Shown: positions 1 to 8,812, numbered from the stretch's first letter. The stretch is DNA of 64,000 nt from Gordonia polyisoprenivorans NBRC 16320 = JCM 10675 (GCF_000241325.1 NZ_BAEI01000067.1:1-64000), one strand, 5' to 3'. Notes: generated by a model from the sequence alone, not told the origin. A program made the numbers and translations.

Positions 1-221
1 ACTGGGAGCAGCACGTGCGATTCGACGAACGCTATCTGCGTCCCACCGAGGTCGACGCACTGGTCGGTGACGCGTCCAAAGCCGACCGTGTCCTCGGATG
101 GCGCCCGACCGTCCACACCCCCGACCTCGCCCGGATCATGGTCGACGCCGACATCGCGGCGCTCGAATGCGAGGGCAAACCATGGATCGACAAGCCGGTC
201 CTCGCGAGCTGGGGAAGCTGA
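1..221 (+). CDS. gmd: GDP-mannose 4,6-dehydratase, C-terminal fragment (5' end outside window)
   Basis: Reading frame 3 is open from the window edge to the TGA at 219-221 and encodes about 72 residues. The segment [27 protein letters not shown] follows the family pattern near the C-terminus of GDP-mannose 4,6-dehydratases (R-Y-x-R-P-x-E-V-D, then G-D-x-x-K-A-x-x-x-L-G-W). The enzyme converts GDP-mannose to GDP-4-keto-6-deoxymannose, the substrate of the next gene. It ends 4 bp before the fcl start, as expected of a gmd-fcl operon making GDP-L-fucose for surface glycans. The N-terminal Rossmann fold and catalytic residues lie outside the window, so activity cannot be judged. Confidence 0.85.
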   Translation, partial: WEQHVRFDERYLRPTEVDALVGDASKADRVLGWRPTVHTPDLARIMVDADIAALECEGKPWIDKPVLASWGS

Positions 222-225
222 ATCG

Positions 226-1191
226 ATGGGCGAGCAGAGTATCGGACCCCTCGACCGCAACGCGAAGACCTACATCGCAGGACACCGGGGTCTCGTGGGG
301 TCGGCGATCTGGCGGCAGTTCGAGAAGGCGGGATTCTCCGACCTGATCGGCGCGACGCACGACGAACTGGAACTCACCGATCGCGCCGCGGTGTTCGATT
401 TCTTCGACCAGCACCAGCCGCAGACGGTCATCCTCGCCGCGGCACGAGTCGGCGGCATCCTGGCCAACAGCACCTACCCGGTTGAGTTCCTCTCGGAGAA
501 CCTGCAGGTCCAGACCAGTGTGCTGGACGCCGCGGTGGCCCAACGCACGCCCCGGCTGCTGTTCCTCGGTTCCTCGTGCATCTACCCCAAGTTCGCCGAG
601 CAACCCATTCGTGAGGACGCCCTGCTGACCGGGGCGCTCGAGCCGACCAATGATGCGTATGCGATCGCCAAGATCGCCGGCATCCTGCACATCCAGGCGG
701 CCCGCCGCGAGTACGGACTGCCGTGGATCTCGGCGATGCCCACCAATCTCTATGGTCCCGGTGACAACTTCTCCCCGACCGGTTCCCACGTGCTGCCCGC
801 GTTGATCCGTCGTTACGAGGACGCGCGACTGGCCGGGACGCCGAGCGTGACGAACTGGGGCAGCGGCACTCCGCGCCGAGAATTCCTCCATGTGGACGAT
901 ATGGCCTCGGCCTGTCTGCATCTGCTCGATCACTTCGACGGGCCCCAGCAGGTCAACGTCGGAACCGGCGTCGATCACACCCTGCGCGAGATCGCCGGGT
1001 TCGTCGCCGACGCCGTCGGGTACACGGGCGAGACCGAGTGGGACACGTCGAAACCCGACGGGACACCGCGCAAACTCCTCGACGTGAGCACCCTGCGCGC
1101 GAGTGGATGGTCCCCGCAGATCGAGTTGGCAGACGGGATCGCGGATACGGTGCAGTGGTATCGCGACAACATCACCTCGCTGCGTACGTGA
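226..1191 (+). CDS. fcl: GDP-L-fucose synthase (GDP-4-keto-6-deoxymannose 3,5-epimerase-4-reductase)
   Basis: 321 residues, the normal family length. The ATG at 226 was chosen because it lies 4 bp after the gmd stop and places the NADP-binding glycine motif (AGHRGLVGSAIW) near residue 17; an in-frame ATG at 67 would add 53 residues overlapping gmd. The family catalytic triad is recognisable: serine in FLGSSCIYP, and tyrosine and lysine in YAIAKIAG. The enzyme epimerises C3 and C5 and reduces C4 of the gmd product to give GDP-L-fucose in the cytoplasm. Its stop shares the GTGA overlap with the next start, so translational coupling is likely. The sugar may feed the glycan genes further right, though these are about 40 kb away. 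Confidence 0.9.
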   Translation: MGEQSIGPLDRNAKTYIAGHRGLVGSAIWRQFEKAGFSDLIGATHDELELTDRAAVFDFFDQHQPQTVILAAARVGGILANSTYPVEFLSENLQVQTSVLDAAVAQRTPRLLFLGSSCIYPKFAEQPIREDALLTGALEPTNDAYAIAKIAGILHIQAARREYGLPWISAMPTNLYGPGDNFSPTGSHVLPALIRRYEDARLAGTPSVTNWGSGTPRREFLHVDDMASACLHLLDHFDGPQQVNVGTGVDHTLREIAGFVADAVGYTGETEWDTSKPDGTPRKLLDVSTLRASGWSPQIELADGIADTVQWYRDNITSLRT

Positions 1192-1829
1192 GTCCGGACA
1201 CACCGACTCCCGATCAACCCCCCGCCAAGCGGAGGCGACTGGCGCGCCTGAGACGCCGACGAGTCGTCGTGCCCACGGTGCTCGTCGTCCTCGTGCTGCT
1301 CGCGAGTTATCTGATCGTCGGCCACCAACTCTTCGACCGAGACCACGGCGATCAGCTGCGTCACGCCGACGCGATCGTCGTCCTCGGCGGAGAGCACGAC
1401 GGTCGCGAACAGTACGGGATCGATCTCGCGCGGCAGGGCTACGCCGACACCGTCTTGCTGTCCAACCCGTACGACAGCAGCTGGCCCAATTACGACCGCG
1501 ACAAAACGATGATGCAGCACTACTGCGACTCGAGCACGGCGAAGATCAAGGTCATCTGCTTCGTCCCGAACCCCTCGACCACCCGCGGCGAGGCCATGTA
1601 CGTCCAGGACATGGCCAAGAAATACGGGTGGCACACCGTGATCGTGGTGAGCTGGCGTTTTCACCTCGTCCGTGCGCGCTACATCTTCGGTCAGTGTTTC
1701 TCCGGAGACGTCGTGATGCACAGTGTGCCGCGCGTCTATCCCTCGGGTCCGGTGGACTGGTTCACGGTGTATCCGTACCAGTACATCGCGCTGGCAAAGG
1801 CGTGGGTGCTCGGCTGCAACGACGGGTGA
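1188..1829 (+). CDS. DUF218 / SanA-YdcF-type membrane-anchored protein
   Basis: 213 residues from a GTG at 1188 that overlaps the fcl stop (GTGA); a longer in-frame start at 1038 would run inside fcl and is rejected. A basic N-terminus (KRRRLARLRRRR) is followed by one hydrophobic helix at about residues 21-40, so the protein should be anchored with its domain outside the membrane. The remainder fits the DUF218 fold: ADAIVVLGG near the start, then GEAMYVQDMAKKYGW and VSWRFHLVRARYIF. Family members (SanA, YdcF, ElyC) are linked to envelope integrity and cell-wall glycan precursors, but the biochemical activity is not established. Coupling to fcl suggests an envelope role here. Confidence 0.8.
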   Translation: MSPDTPTPDQPPAKRRRLARLRRRRVVVPTVLVVLVLLASYLIVGHQLFDRDHGDQLRHADAIVVLGGEHDGREQYGIDLARQGYADTVLLSNPYDSSWPNYDRDKTMMQHYCDSSTAKIKVICFVPNPSTTRGEAMYVQDMAKKYGWHTVIVVSWRFHLVRARYIFGQCFSGDVVMHSVPRVYPSGPVDWFTVYPYQYIALAKAWVLGCNDG

Positions 1830-1866
1830 CCGCTCCTCTCGCAACCACCCTTCTCACGCAAATACG

Positions 1867-1895
1867 TTGACACACAGCAAATCAACAGTGAGACT
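1867..1895 (+). promoter_or_regulatory. Weak candidate promoter ahead of the methyltransferase
   Basis: TTGACA at 1867-1872 is followed after 17 bp by GAGACT at 1890-1895. The -35 is a perfect consensus; the -10 keeps only the A at position 2 and the T at position 6. It lies in the 175-bp gap between the DUF218 gene and the methyltransferase and would give a leader of about 100 nt. Nothing else was recognised in this gap. Confidence 0.25.
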
Positions 1896-2004
1896 GAACG
1901 ACCTTCGCAGGACTTCTGTACGGCGACAGCCCGATTCCGAGGCGTATCCTCGCGCAGGGGATTCAGTCGGTCGGCGAGCCGACAACACGGCTCTGCGAGG
2001 ACAC

Positions 2005-2800
2005 ATGGACATTGCGCAACACAATCGGGGGGCGTTCTCCGCGGCGCGCATCGTCGGCGACTACGGCGCCCAATTCGTCAGCGCGACCGGGTTTCTCGAC
2101 GCCGGTGAACGCGCGGCACTGCTGTGGGTCGCCGAGGTCTGCCGCGGACGTCCCATTCTCGACATCGGCGTCGGCGCCGGTCGCACGACCGGGATGCTGC
2201 GCCTGTTGAGCGATCGCTACCTCGCCGTCGACTATTCGTCGGCGATGCTCGATGAGTTCCGCACGCACCATCCGGGAATCGAGGCGGAATGCCTCGACGC
2301 CCGGGACCTGACCGCGCTGTCGGGCCGCGATTTCGGCTTGATCATGTTCAGCAACAACGGCATCGACAGTCTTGCGCACGACGACCGGATAGTGGCACTC
2401 GCGCAATTCGCCGACCATCTCGAGCACGACGGGCGGATCGTCTTCTCCACCCTGAACCGGTACGGCCCGTCGTTCGGAGAGCATCCCGGGCAACTGCATC
2501 GCCCCACCCGCCCCATCGACCGATCACCACGTGCCATCGCCACCGCGGTGGCTCGTCGGGTCCTGCGGCCGGGTTCACTCGTGAACCGACAACGGACAAT
2601 GGGCGATCGGCCCGCTCGCCGCCCACGACTACGGGCTGATCGTGCACTTCACCACTCTCGACGACATCACCGCGTCACTCACGGCCGCCGGTCTGCGCGC
2701 CGAGGCCATCTTCGCGACCGACGGACGCCTCCTCCACGCGGGTGACGAGACCACCGGGGCCGACAATTTCACCGTTGTCGCCGCCCACCTGGACGGCTGA
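2005..2800 (+). pseudogene. Class I SAM-dependent methyltransferase, frameshifted
   Basis: From the ATG at 2005 the frame encodes a SAM methyltransferase: motif I ILDIGVGAGRTTGML, an acidic residue ending the next strand (YLAVDYSSAML), and LIMFSNNGIDSL. At about 2585-2600 frame 1 loses family-like sequence and becomes arginine-rich, while frame 2 takes over with WAIGPLAAHDYGLIVHF and continues to the TGA at 2798-2800. Joined, the frames give a normal protein of about 265 residues. The break is either a real inactivating indel or a sequencing error; one sequence cannot tell. The last codons lie in the left copy of the IS target duplication. The substrate is unknown. Confidence 0.7.
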
Positions 2801-2870
2801 CACGCACAGCGTCAGGACGTCAGATCGAGCGCGTCCAGACACGCCTGTTTGGCAGCCGCCCGCAGCCTCG
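2767..2870. repeat. Left copy of the 104-bp IS target-site duplication
   Basis: Positions 2767-2870 are identical to 4490-4593. The copy holds the last ten codons of the methyltransferase, the short intergenic spacer, and on the minus strand (2812-2870) a duplicated fragment of the 3' end of the alpha/beta hydrolase. The next base (C at 2871 and at 4594) also matches, so the length is 104 or 105 bp depending on where the IS is taken to begin. Confidence 0.9.
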
Positions 2871-4489
2871 CCTGACTTGGCTCAATTTAGTGTCCACCTC
2901 GGATCGCGATGATTGCGTCGCGGAGGTCGTCGGGTAGTGAATCGGCGGCGGTGAGGGTCTGTTCGCCGGCTTGGATGGTGACGGTGCGGTAGCGGCGGGC
3001 GGTGGTGACGAACTTCTTGATCGACCAGCCGGTGCGCGTTTCGATGATCCTGGTGATGGCCAGCGCGGCGAATACCACAGCCAGATGGGCCCGGATGGAG
3101 TCCTCGAGGTGATGGAAGATCGGGCGTGCGGACAGATCGGACTTCGACATCCGAAAACTCTTCTCGATCCGCCACAGTTGGTGGTAGGAGCCGATCACGA
3201 ATTCGGGTGTCGGGGAGTCGATGTTGGTGGCATAGGCCTTCCATCCTGCTAGGGTGCGTGCCTTGATTTCCAGCTCCCGGTTGACAGTTCGGTCACCGCC
3301 TTTGAGCTTGACGAACCGGTTGCGTTTGACCGGGATCTTGCCTTCCACTGTCTTCTCGGCTTTGGCGATCTGTTCGTTGATACCCCGGATGCTGCGTCGC
3401 GCCCGATCGGCACTGTAGCGGTAGTACACCACCCGATGTCGGCGGTAGCTGGTCTTGGAGTTCGCCGGCAGTGGCTGGGTCAGCGTCAGTCCGTCTTCGG
3501 GGGTGGAGTTCGGATTGTTCCTGTGCCACTTCTGAATCTGGTACGGGACGCTGGGGATTTTCTCACCCAGGATGAACGACAACCCAGCTTCTTCGATGGC
3601 CTTCATGTTCGCCGCGCAGATCATGCCGGCATCGGCCACCACCGTCACATCGGTCAGCTGGTGGGCGGCGATGAACGCGGTCAGGGTGGGCATCATCGTC
3701 AACGTCTCGGCTTTGTTCCCGGCGAAGGCTTCCATCATCAATGGGAATCCCGTGGCGTCGGTGAGCAACCCGACGGTGACCTGCGGTTCGAGGCGCCGCT
3801 CCTTGGAGAATCCGGGTTCGCGGAACCCATCCGCCTTGTCGGTCTCGAAGTACAAGGTGGTGACATCGTACAAACACAGCGTGGTAGGTCCCAGATTCGA
3901 TTGCGCGGCACATGCTTTCGCCAGCTCCTGACGCCACGCCGTATCGGCGTAGATGGGTAAACGTCGTTTCACCGTCGCGTATGAGGCCGGGGTGACACCG
4001 GCTTCGGCGAGCACCCGCAGGGAATCGAGTTTGCTGGTGGGTTCGATGATCCTTGCGGCCACCAGATCACCGAATACGCTGTCAGAGTTCGGGATCGAGG
4101 AGAATCCGAGTTCGTCGTACACCGCGGTGATCGCATCCAGCAACACCGCCATCCGGGAACTGGTGATCGGCAGCGGTCCTGCTCCCGACGCCGAGACCAG
4201 CCCGAGGTCGAGTTGCTGCTGCCCGGCAGCCAACCGATCAGCGGCTGCGGCCTTCAACGCCGCCAACTCCGCATCGGTATGAGCTGAGCCGATGTGCTCG
4301 ATCTGTCGGGACCCACGACGGTTGGAGTGCACGATCTGGACCGCCGTCGCCCCCGACTTGGTCTTCACCGTCCGCACAAACGCCACCCCAGCAGCCTAAA
4401 ACCCCCGCCGTTAGTGTCCACCCCGACACCCATCACCCCAGGTCACAGCCCCGCGATCGACGAAATCACGAAAAATGAGCCAAGTCAGG
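2871..4489 (-). mobile_element. IS1634-family (IS1549-like) insertion sequence
   Basis: A 1,619-bp element bounded by perfect 14-bp terminal inverted repeats, CCTGACTTGGCTCA at 2871-2884 and its complement at 4476-4489; similarity extends a few more bases (nTTT). It carries one transposase gene on the minus strand. It is flanked by a 104-bp direct repeat of target DNA, far longer than the 4-12 bp of most ISs. Very long target duplications are known for IS1549 of Mycobacterium smegmatis and IS1634 of Mycoplasma, and the transposase fits that family. Length, ends and flanks are all intact, so the element looks recent and possibly active. Confidence 0.92.
2887..4386 (-). CDS. IS1634-family DDE transposase
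   Basis: 499 residues from a GTG at 4386, reading away from the right inverted repeat, with TAA just inside the left one. Candidate DDE residues are the aspartates in LYDVTTLYF and VVADAGM, and the glutamate in YHQLWRIEKSFRMSK, which is the Y-R-E-K signature of IS4/IS1634-type transposases. The protein cuts and rejoins element ends during transposition. About 100 bp separate its start from the right end of the element, room for a promoter. No frameshift or internal stop is present, so it should be functional. Confidence 0.92.
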   Translation of the reverse strand: MAFVRTVKTKSGATAVQIVHSNRRGSRQIEHIGSAHTDAELAALKAAAADRLAAGQQQLDLGLVSASGAGPLPITSSRMAVLLDAITAVYDELGFSSIPNSDSVFGDLVAARIIEPTSKLDSLRVLAEAGVTPASYATVKRRLPIYADTAWRQELAKACAAQSNLGPTTLCLYDVTTLYFETDKADGFREPGFSKERRLEPQVTVGLLTDATGFPLMMEAFAGNKAETLTMMPTLTAFIAAHQLTDVTVVADAGMICAANMKAIEEAGLSFILGEKIPSVPYQIQKWHRNNPNSTPEDGLTLTQPLPANSKTSYRRHRVVYYRYSADRARRSIRGINEQIAKAEKTVEGKIPVKRNRFVKLKGGDRTVNRELEIKARTLAGWKAYATNIDSPTPEFVIGSYHQLWRIEKSFRMSKSDLSARPIFHHLEDSIRAHLAVVFAALAITRIIETRTGWSIKKFVTTARRYRTVTIQAGEQTLTAADSLPDDLRDAIIAIRGGH

Positions 4490-4593
4490 TTTCACCGTTG
4501 TCGCCGCCCACCTGGACGGCTGACACGCACAGCGTCAGGACGTCAGATCGAGCGCGTCCAGACACGCCTGTTTGGCAGCCGCCCGCAGCCTCG
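4490..4593. repeat. Right copy of the 104-bp IS target-site duplication
   Basis: Identical to 2767-2870. It contains a detached fragment of the methyltransferase 3' end (stop at 4521-4523) and the genuine 3' end of the minus-strand hydrolase (stop at 4535-4537). Because the duplicated target spanned the tails of two convergent genes, each keeps a complete 3' end on its own side of the IS. Confidence 0.9.
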
Positions 4594-6286
4594 CGTTGTA
4601 GGCGGAGTGGTCACCCTCCGACGACCGGGTGATCCGAACCTGCGCTCGACCGGTGGCCAGTGCCCGCGGACCACCGAGCGAATCGAAGTACGCATAGTCC
4701 TCGGGGCCGAGTACCAGTGCGAGCTGCGCGCCGTGCGCCCAGAGCGAGTCGCACAACGCCTCGGGCATCTGGAGAATCGGCGCCCGGCCGATCGTGTCGT
4801 GCCATCGTCGGGGCGTCAGTCGGCGAATCGTGGGAGTGGCGTACTCGCCGACGAGTTGGATCAGCCGCCGCCGGGCCCGACTACCAAACGTGTTGAACTC
4901 CAGTGCGCGCGGACTGTAGGTGATGCCCGGACGAAGCCGCCACATCAGCGGGTTGACCAGGACTGCAGTCGGTGACACGTTCTGGCCCAACACTTCTCGC
5001 GTGTTCAGCGCCGCATGCGCCGACATCCACGACCCCACGCAGATACCGGTGTGTACGACCTGCGCCCCGGCGGGAAGCCGCAGCGACTCCATGATCTGTA
5101 CTCCGCGGGCCACATAGCCGTCGGTGTAGAGGTCGATGAAGACGTCCGCCTTGCGAGCGCGACCCGACTCACCCACCCCGACACGGTCGAAGCGCAGCAT
5201 CCGCCCGCCACGGCTTGCGACATCCAGGGACAGTTCGGCCCACAGGCGGGCGGGTCCGATACGACTGTCATGCCCGATCGAGTGGCTGATCACCACCTTG
5301 TCGGCGGCGTCGTGATGGCCGGCGATCGCGGTGTCCCACACCACCGCACCGCTCGGGGCGGTGTAGACCCGCGTCTCGATCGGCCGGCCATCCACGGTGT
5401 GCGCGACGATCGCCTGCGGTTGCGTATCCACGGTGACCGCACGGGGCGCGGCGTCGGCATATCGCTGGTCGAACCACTCGACGATCTGGTCGAGTTCCTC
5501 GGGGATCGAGACATAGGACGGATTCATCGGCTCGAGGAAATATGTCGGGTCGCCGCAGGATTCGACGGGCGTGCCTGCGTCGGTGAGCGCGGTGGCCACC
5601 GCGCCGGTTTGATCGGTCTCGCGGAGGAAGGCGACAGTCGTCCCGGCCGGACGTGCCGTCACCGGCTCGGTCCGCAGTCGCATCGCCGACAGTTGCGCCG
5701 CCGCGTCGGCATGCAGGGTTTGGCCTGCCAGGTTCACCAGATCACGGTCGGGATCCTCGGCGACGTCGGCGACCGATGCGTCGGCGTCGGCCGAACTGAT
5801 GACCGTGTACAGCGCCTTCTGGGCGCGGACGAACTGTCTACCCTTGGCCACCGGATCCCACAGCACCAACGTGTCGAGATCCGCGACCAGCTCGGCGTCC
5901 TGCGTGATGAGCAGTGCGCCGGCTCGGAGCCCGATCACCCCGACGTCGGGGACACCGAATTCCCGGACCGTGTCCACCGCGGTCCGGATGCTCGCCATCC
6001 ATCGGTCGACCGCATGCGGATCCTGTTGCGGTCCGGCCGATTCTCCGGTGTTCGCATAGTCGAAGCGAAGCACCAGGAAGCCGCGGGCGGCGAGATGCTC
6101 GGCGAGATACTTCATCCCACGCGGTGTCTGAGCATGCTCCTTGCCCAGCGAGCCGCACACCACGATGCCGCCGCGCACGAGGTCGTCGGCCGGACGGGAC
6201 ACCACACCGAAGAGCGGCGCCTGCGGATCTCCGAAATATGTTGCCGAGCTGACGATGTCCACATCAGCGCGCACTGTCGCCGTCAC
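4535..6286 (-). CDS. Tandem-duplicated alpha/beta hydrolase-fold protein with non-serine nucleophile elbows
   Basis: 583 residues from the GTG at 6286, preferred because AAAGGGA lies about 5 nt upstream; a GTG at 6304 would add six residues. Two alpha/beta-hydrolase halves are visible: residues about 1-260 (oxyanion-type VVCGSLGKEHAQ, then FLVLRFDYANTGES) and about 300-583 (ISHSIGHDS, then MLRFDRVGVGES). The elbow expected as GxSxG reads GLRAG in the first half (Arg121) and GICVG in the second (Cys416). Cysteine can act as nucleophile, as in PHA synthases; arginine cannot. The first half may be structural. No signal peptide is seen. It lies 29 bp after the oxidoreductase gene, probably in one operon. 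Substrate unknown. Confidence 0.75.
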   Translation of the reverse strand: MTATVRADVDIVSSATYFGDPQAPLFGVVSRPADDLVRGGIVVCGSLGKEHAQTPRGMKYLAEHLAARGFLVLRFDYANTGESAGPQQDPHAVDRWMASIRTAVDTVREFGVPDVGVIGLRAGALLITQDAELVADLDTLVLWDPVAKGRQFVRAQKALYTVISSADADASVADVAEDPDRDLVNLAGQTLHADAAAQLSAMRLRTEPVTARPAGTTVAFLRETDQTGAVATALTDAGTPVESCGDPTYFLEPMNPSYVSIPEELDQIVEWFDQRYADAAPRAVTVDTQPQAIVAHTVDGRPIETRVYTAPSGAVVWDTAIAGHHDAADKVVISHSIGHDSRIGPARLWAELSLDVASRGGRMLRFDRVGVGESGRARKADVFIDLYTDGYVARGVQIMESLRLPAGAQVVHTGICVGSWMSAHAALNTREVLGQNVSPTAVLVNPLMWRLRPGITYSPRALEFNTFGSRARRRLIQLVGEYATPTIRRLTPRRWHDTIGRAPILQMPEALCDSLWAHGAQLALVLGPEDYAYFDSLGGPRALATGRAQVRITRSSEGDHSAYNARLRAAAKQACLDALDLTS

Positions 6287-6315
6287 GAGATCCCTTTCGA
6301 CCACCGCCCGGGTTG

Positions 6316-7377
6316 CTACCCGAGAATTTCCGACAATCCTTCCATGGTCGCCACCCGCTGCGCGTGCGTGGGCGCCAGCGGCCCCGCCAGGACCACGGTG
6401 ACACCCGACTTGGCGAACGCCTCGACGCGTTCGGCCACCAGCGAGCGCGGACCGATCAGGCTCATCGCCCGCACCAGGTCGTCGGGCACCGCGGCCGCGG
6501 CCTCGGCCTTCTTGCCGTCGAGGTAGAGATCCTGGATCAGCTTGGCCTCGTCGGCGTAGCCGTAGCGCACCGCGAGGGTGTTGTAGAAGTTCTTGCCACG
6601 TGCACCCATCCCGCCGATGTAGAGAGCGGCGTGGTTGCGCACATGTTGCATCGCGACCTCGATCTGCTCGGCGTCCTCGGAGATCAGTGCGCTCGCCTGC
6701 ACCACGATCCCCAACTCGCCCAGCGACGGATCGCGCTTGGCCTTGCCGGCCGCGAGCGGCTCACCGAAGGCCGCCTCGACGTACTCGGGGTGGAACAGGA
6801 ACGGCTGGAACTCCTCGAAGAGCTCGGCGGCCAGCTCGGTGTTCTTCGGTCCGATCGCGGCAAGGAGCATCGGAATGCGATCACGCACAGGGTGATTGAT
6901 GATCTTGAGGGCCTTGCCCAATCCGGTGCCGCCGTCTTCTTTCGTCAGCGGCAGGGTGTAGTGACGGCCCTGGTAGTCGGTCTTTTCCCGGCGCCAGATC
7001 ATCCGGCAGATCTCGGCGTTCTCCCGGGCCCGGCCGACGGGGTAGTCATATTTGACGCCGTGGAAGCCCTCGATCACCTGCGGCCCCGACGCCCCGATGC
7101 CCAGGATGAACCGCCCGCCACTGATGTAATCCATTCCCGCGGCGGTCATCGCGAGATTCGACGGGGTACGCGAGAACATCGGCAGGATGCCGGTCTGCAG
7201 TTCCATCTTCTCGGTCTTGGCGGCGATGTAACCGAGCTGACTGACCGCGTCGAAGCTGTACGCCTCGGGGACGGTGACCCGGGCGACGCCGGCCTTCTCG
7301 AAGTCGGCGAGATTGTCCATCGTCTCGCGGAAATCACCGGCGTAGTTGATCGGCATGCCCAGCTTCATCGACGTCAT
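6316..7377 (-). CDS. LLM-class F420-dependent oxidoreductase
   Basis: 353 residues from the ATG at 7377, with GGAAGA about 10 nt upstream; a second ATG three codons later is possible, and the longer open frame to 8289 runs antisense through pitA and is rejected. The sequence is a luciferase-like TIM barrel: VTVPEAYSFDAVSQLGYIAAKT near residue 40, LQTGILPMFSRTP, and GRFILGIGASGPQVIEGFHG, typical of actinobacterial F420 enzymes acting on unknown substrates. It would use reduced F420 (or FMN) in the cytoplasm. It is divergent from pitA, with a shared upstream region of about 210 bp, and precedes the hydrolase by 29 bp. Confidence 0.85.
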   Translation of the reverse strand: MTSMKLGMPINYAGDFRETMDNLADFEKAGVARVTVPEAYSFDAVSQLGYIAAKTEKMELQTGILPMFSRTPSNLAMTAAGMDYISGGRFILGIGASGPQVIEGFHGVKYDYPVGRARENAEICRMIWRREKTDYQGRHYTLPLTKEDGGTGLGKALKIINHPVRDRIPMLLAAIGPKNTELAAELFEEFQPFLFHPEYVEAAFGEPLAAGKAKRDPSLGELGIVVQASALISEDAEQIEVAMQHVRNHAALYIGGMGARGKNFYNTLAVRYGYADEAKLIQDLYLDGKKAEAAAAVPDDLVRAMSLIGPRSLVAERVEAFAKSGVTVVLAGPLAPTHAQRVATMEGLSEILG

Positions 7378-7591
7378 GACGCCGAATTCTTCCACACCGC
7401 GACCCGTCCACAGAGGCCCGTGCGATCGTTCGCTCGCGCCGGCTTCGGTGTACCCGTGGGTGCAGTTGGATGAACAGTAGATGAACAACCCGACGAAGAG
7501 GGCAAACACGCAGGTCATGATGCCGATCTGCACAATGGTTGCCTGAGCGAAATTTATGCAGATCGGCACCCGCGGACGCATGATATTGCCC

Positions 7592-8812
7592 ATGAGCGGA
7601 GAGATGCTGATTCTCGTGCTGTTGATCATCACAGCACTGGGCTTCGACTTCACCAACGGATTCCACGACACCGGCAACGCCATGGCGACCTCCATCGCCA
7701 CCGGCGCACTCAAGCCCAAGGTCGCCGTCGGGTTGTCGGCGATACTGAACCTGGTGGGTGCGTTCCTCTCTGTCGAGGTCGCTGCCACCATCACCAAGAA
7801 CGTCTTACACCTGCAGAGCAAGTCGGGCGGACTCGTCGGCGGCATCAGCGCCAATGAAGCCCTGTTGATCATCTTCGCCGGCCTCATCGGCGGCATCCTG
7901 TGGAACCTCTTCACCTGGCTGTTCGGCCTGCCCTCGAGCTCCAGCCACGCCCTGTTCGGCGGACTCATCGGCTCCGGTATCGCAGCCATGGGCACCAGCG
8001 GCATCGACTGGCACGGCGTGCTCTCCAAGATCATCATCCCGGCGCTGGCATCTCCGTTCATCGCGTGCGCGGTGGCCGCGGTCGGCACCTGGCTGGTCTT
8101 CAAGATCACCGCGAAAGTGCTTGTCTCACGCCAGGAAAGCGGGTTCCGCTCCGGCCAGATCGTCACCGCCTCGCTGGTCTCGCTGGCCCACGGCACCGGT
8201 GACGCACAGAAGACGATGGGTGTCATCGCCCTCGCTCTGATCTCCACCAACCACCTCGACGCCTCCTCGGTCAAGCACGGCCTGCCCATCTGGGTCGTGT
8301 TCAGCTGCGCCGCGGCGATCGCCCTCGGTACCTACCTGGGCGGCTGGCGCATCATCCGCACGCTGGGCAAGGGACTCGTCGAGATCACCTCCCCGCAGGG
8401 CATGGCCGCCGAGGCCTCGTCGGCCGCGATCATCCTGACCTCGAGCGCCGCCGGCATGGCACTGTCGACCACCCAGGTCGCCACCGGCTCGATCCTCGGT
8501 TCCGGTGTCGGCAAGAAGGGCGCGCAGGTCCGCTGGTCGGTCGCGGCCCGCATGGTCGTCGCCTGGGTCACCACGCTGCCGGCCGCCGGCATCGTCGGCG
8601 CCGTCTGCTACGGCCTGGGACATCTGCTCGGTGACGTCACCGGCGCGATCGTCATCTTCATTCTGCTGGTGGCCGCCTCGAGCTACATGTACTGGCGCGC
8701 ACAGCAGAACAAGGTCGACTCCAACAACGTCAACGCCGAATGGGACGAGTCCACCAACTCGATCATCCCGGCCGACGACGCTTCCGCCGACAAGCCCGCC
8801 ACCCTCGCCTGA
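7592..8812 (+). CDS. pitA: Low-affinity inorganic phosphate permease (PiT family)
   Basis: 406 residues from the ATG at 7592 (MSGEMLILVLL), which starts directly at the first membrane helix as in mycobacterial PitA; upstream in-frame starts at 7556 and 7580 cannot be excluded. The PiT signature appears twice: GFDFTNGFHDTGNAMATS near the N-terminus and LAHGTGDAQKTMGVI in the second half, the usual inverted repeat of this fold. About ten hydrophobic helices are present. It imports phosphate, probably with a cation. The downstream order (small membrane protein, DUF3349, menE) matches the M. tuberculosis Rv0545c-Rv0542c block, which supports the assignment. Confidence 0.93.
   Translation: MSGEMLILVLLIITALGFDFTNGFHDTGNAMATSIATGALKPKVAVGLSAILNLVGAFLSVEVAATITKNVLHLQSKSGGLVGGISANEALLIIFAGLIGGILWNLFTWLFGLPSSSSHALFGGLIGSGIAAMGTSGIDWHGVLSKIIIPALASPFIACAVAAVGTWLVFKITAKVLVSRQESGFRSGQIVTASLVSLAHGTGDAQKTMGVIALALISTNHLDASSVKHGLPIWVVFSCAAAIALGTYLGGWRIIRTLGKGLVEITSPQGMAAEASSAAIILTSSAAGMALSTTQVATGSILGSGVGKKGAQVRWSVAARMVVAWVTTLPAAGIVGAVCYGLGHLLGDVTGAIVIFILLVAASSYMYWRAQQNKVDSNNVNAEWDESTNSIIPADDASADKPATLA

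Noticed and set aside
136..1203. 355-codon minus-strand open frame opposite fcl
   Set aside because: It is an antisense shadow of fcl, which has clear catalytic motifs and operon context.
7378..8289. Long upstream extension of the F420 oxidoreductase frame
   Set aside because: It runs antisense through pitA. The ATG at 7377 has a ribosome-binding site and gives a normal-length enzyme.
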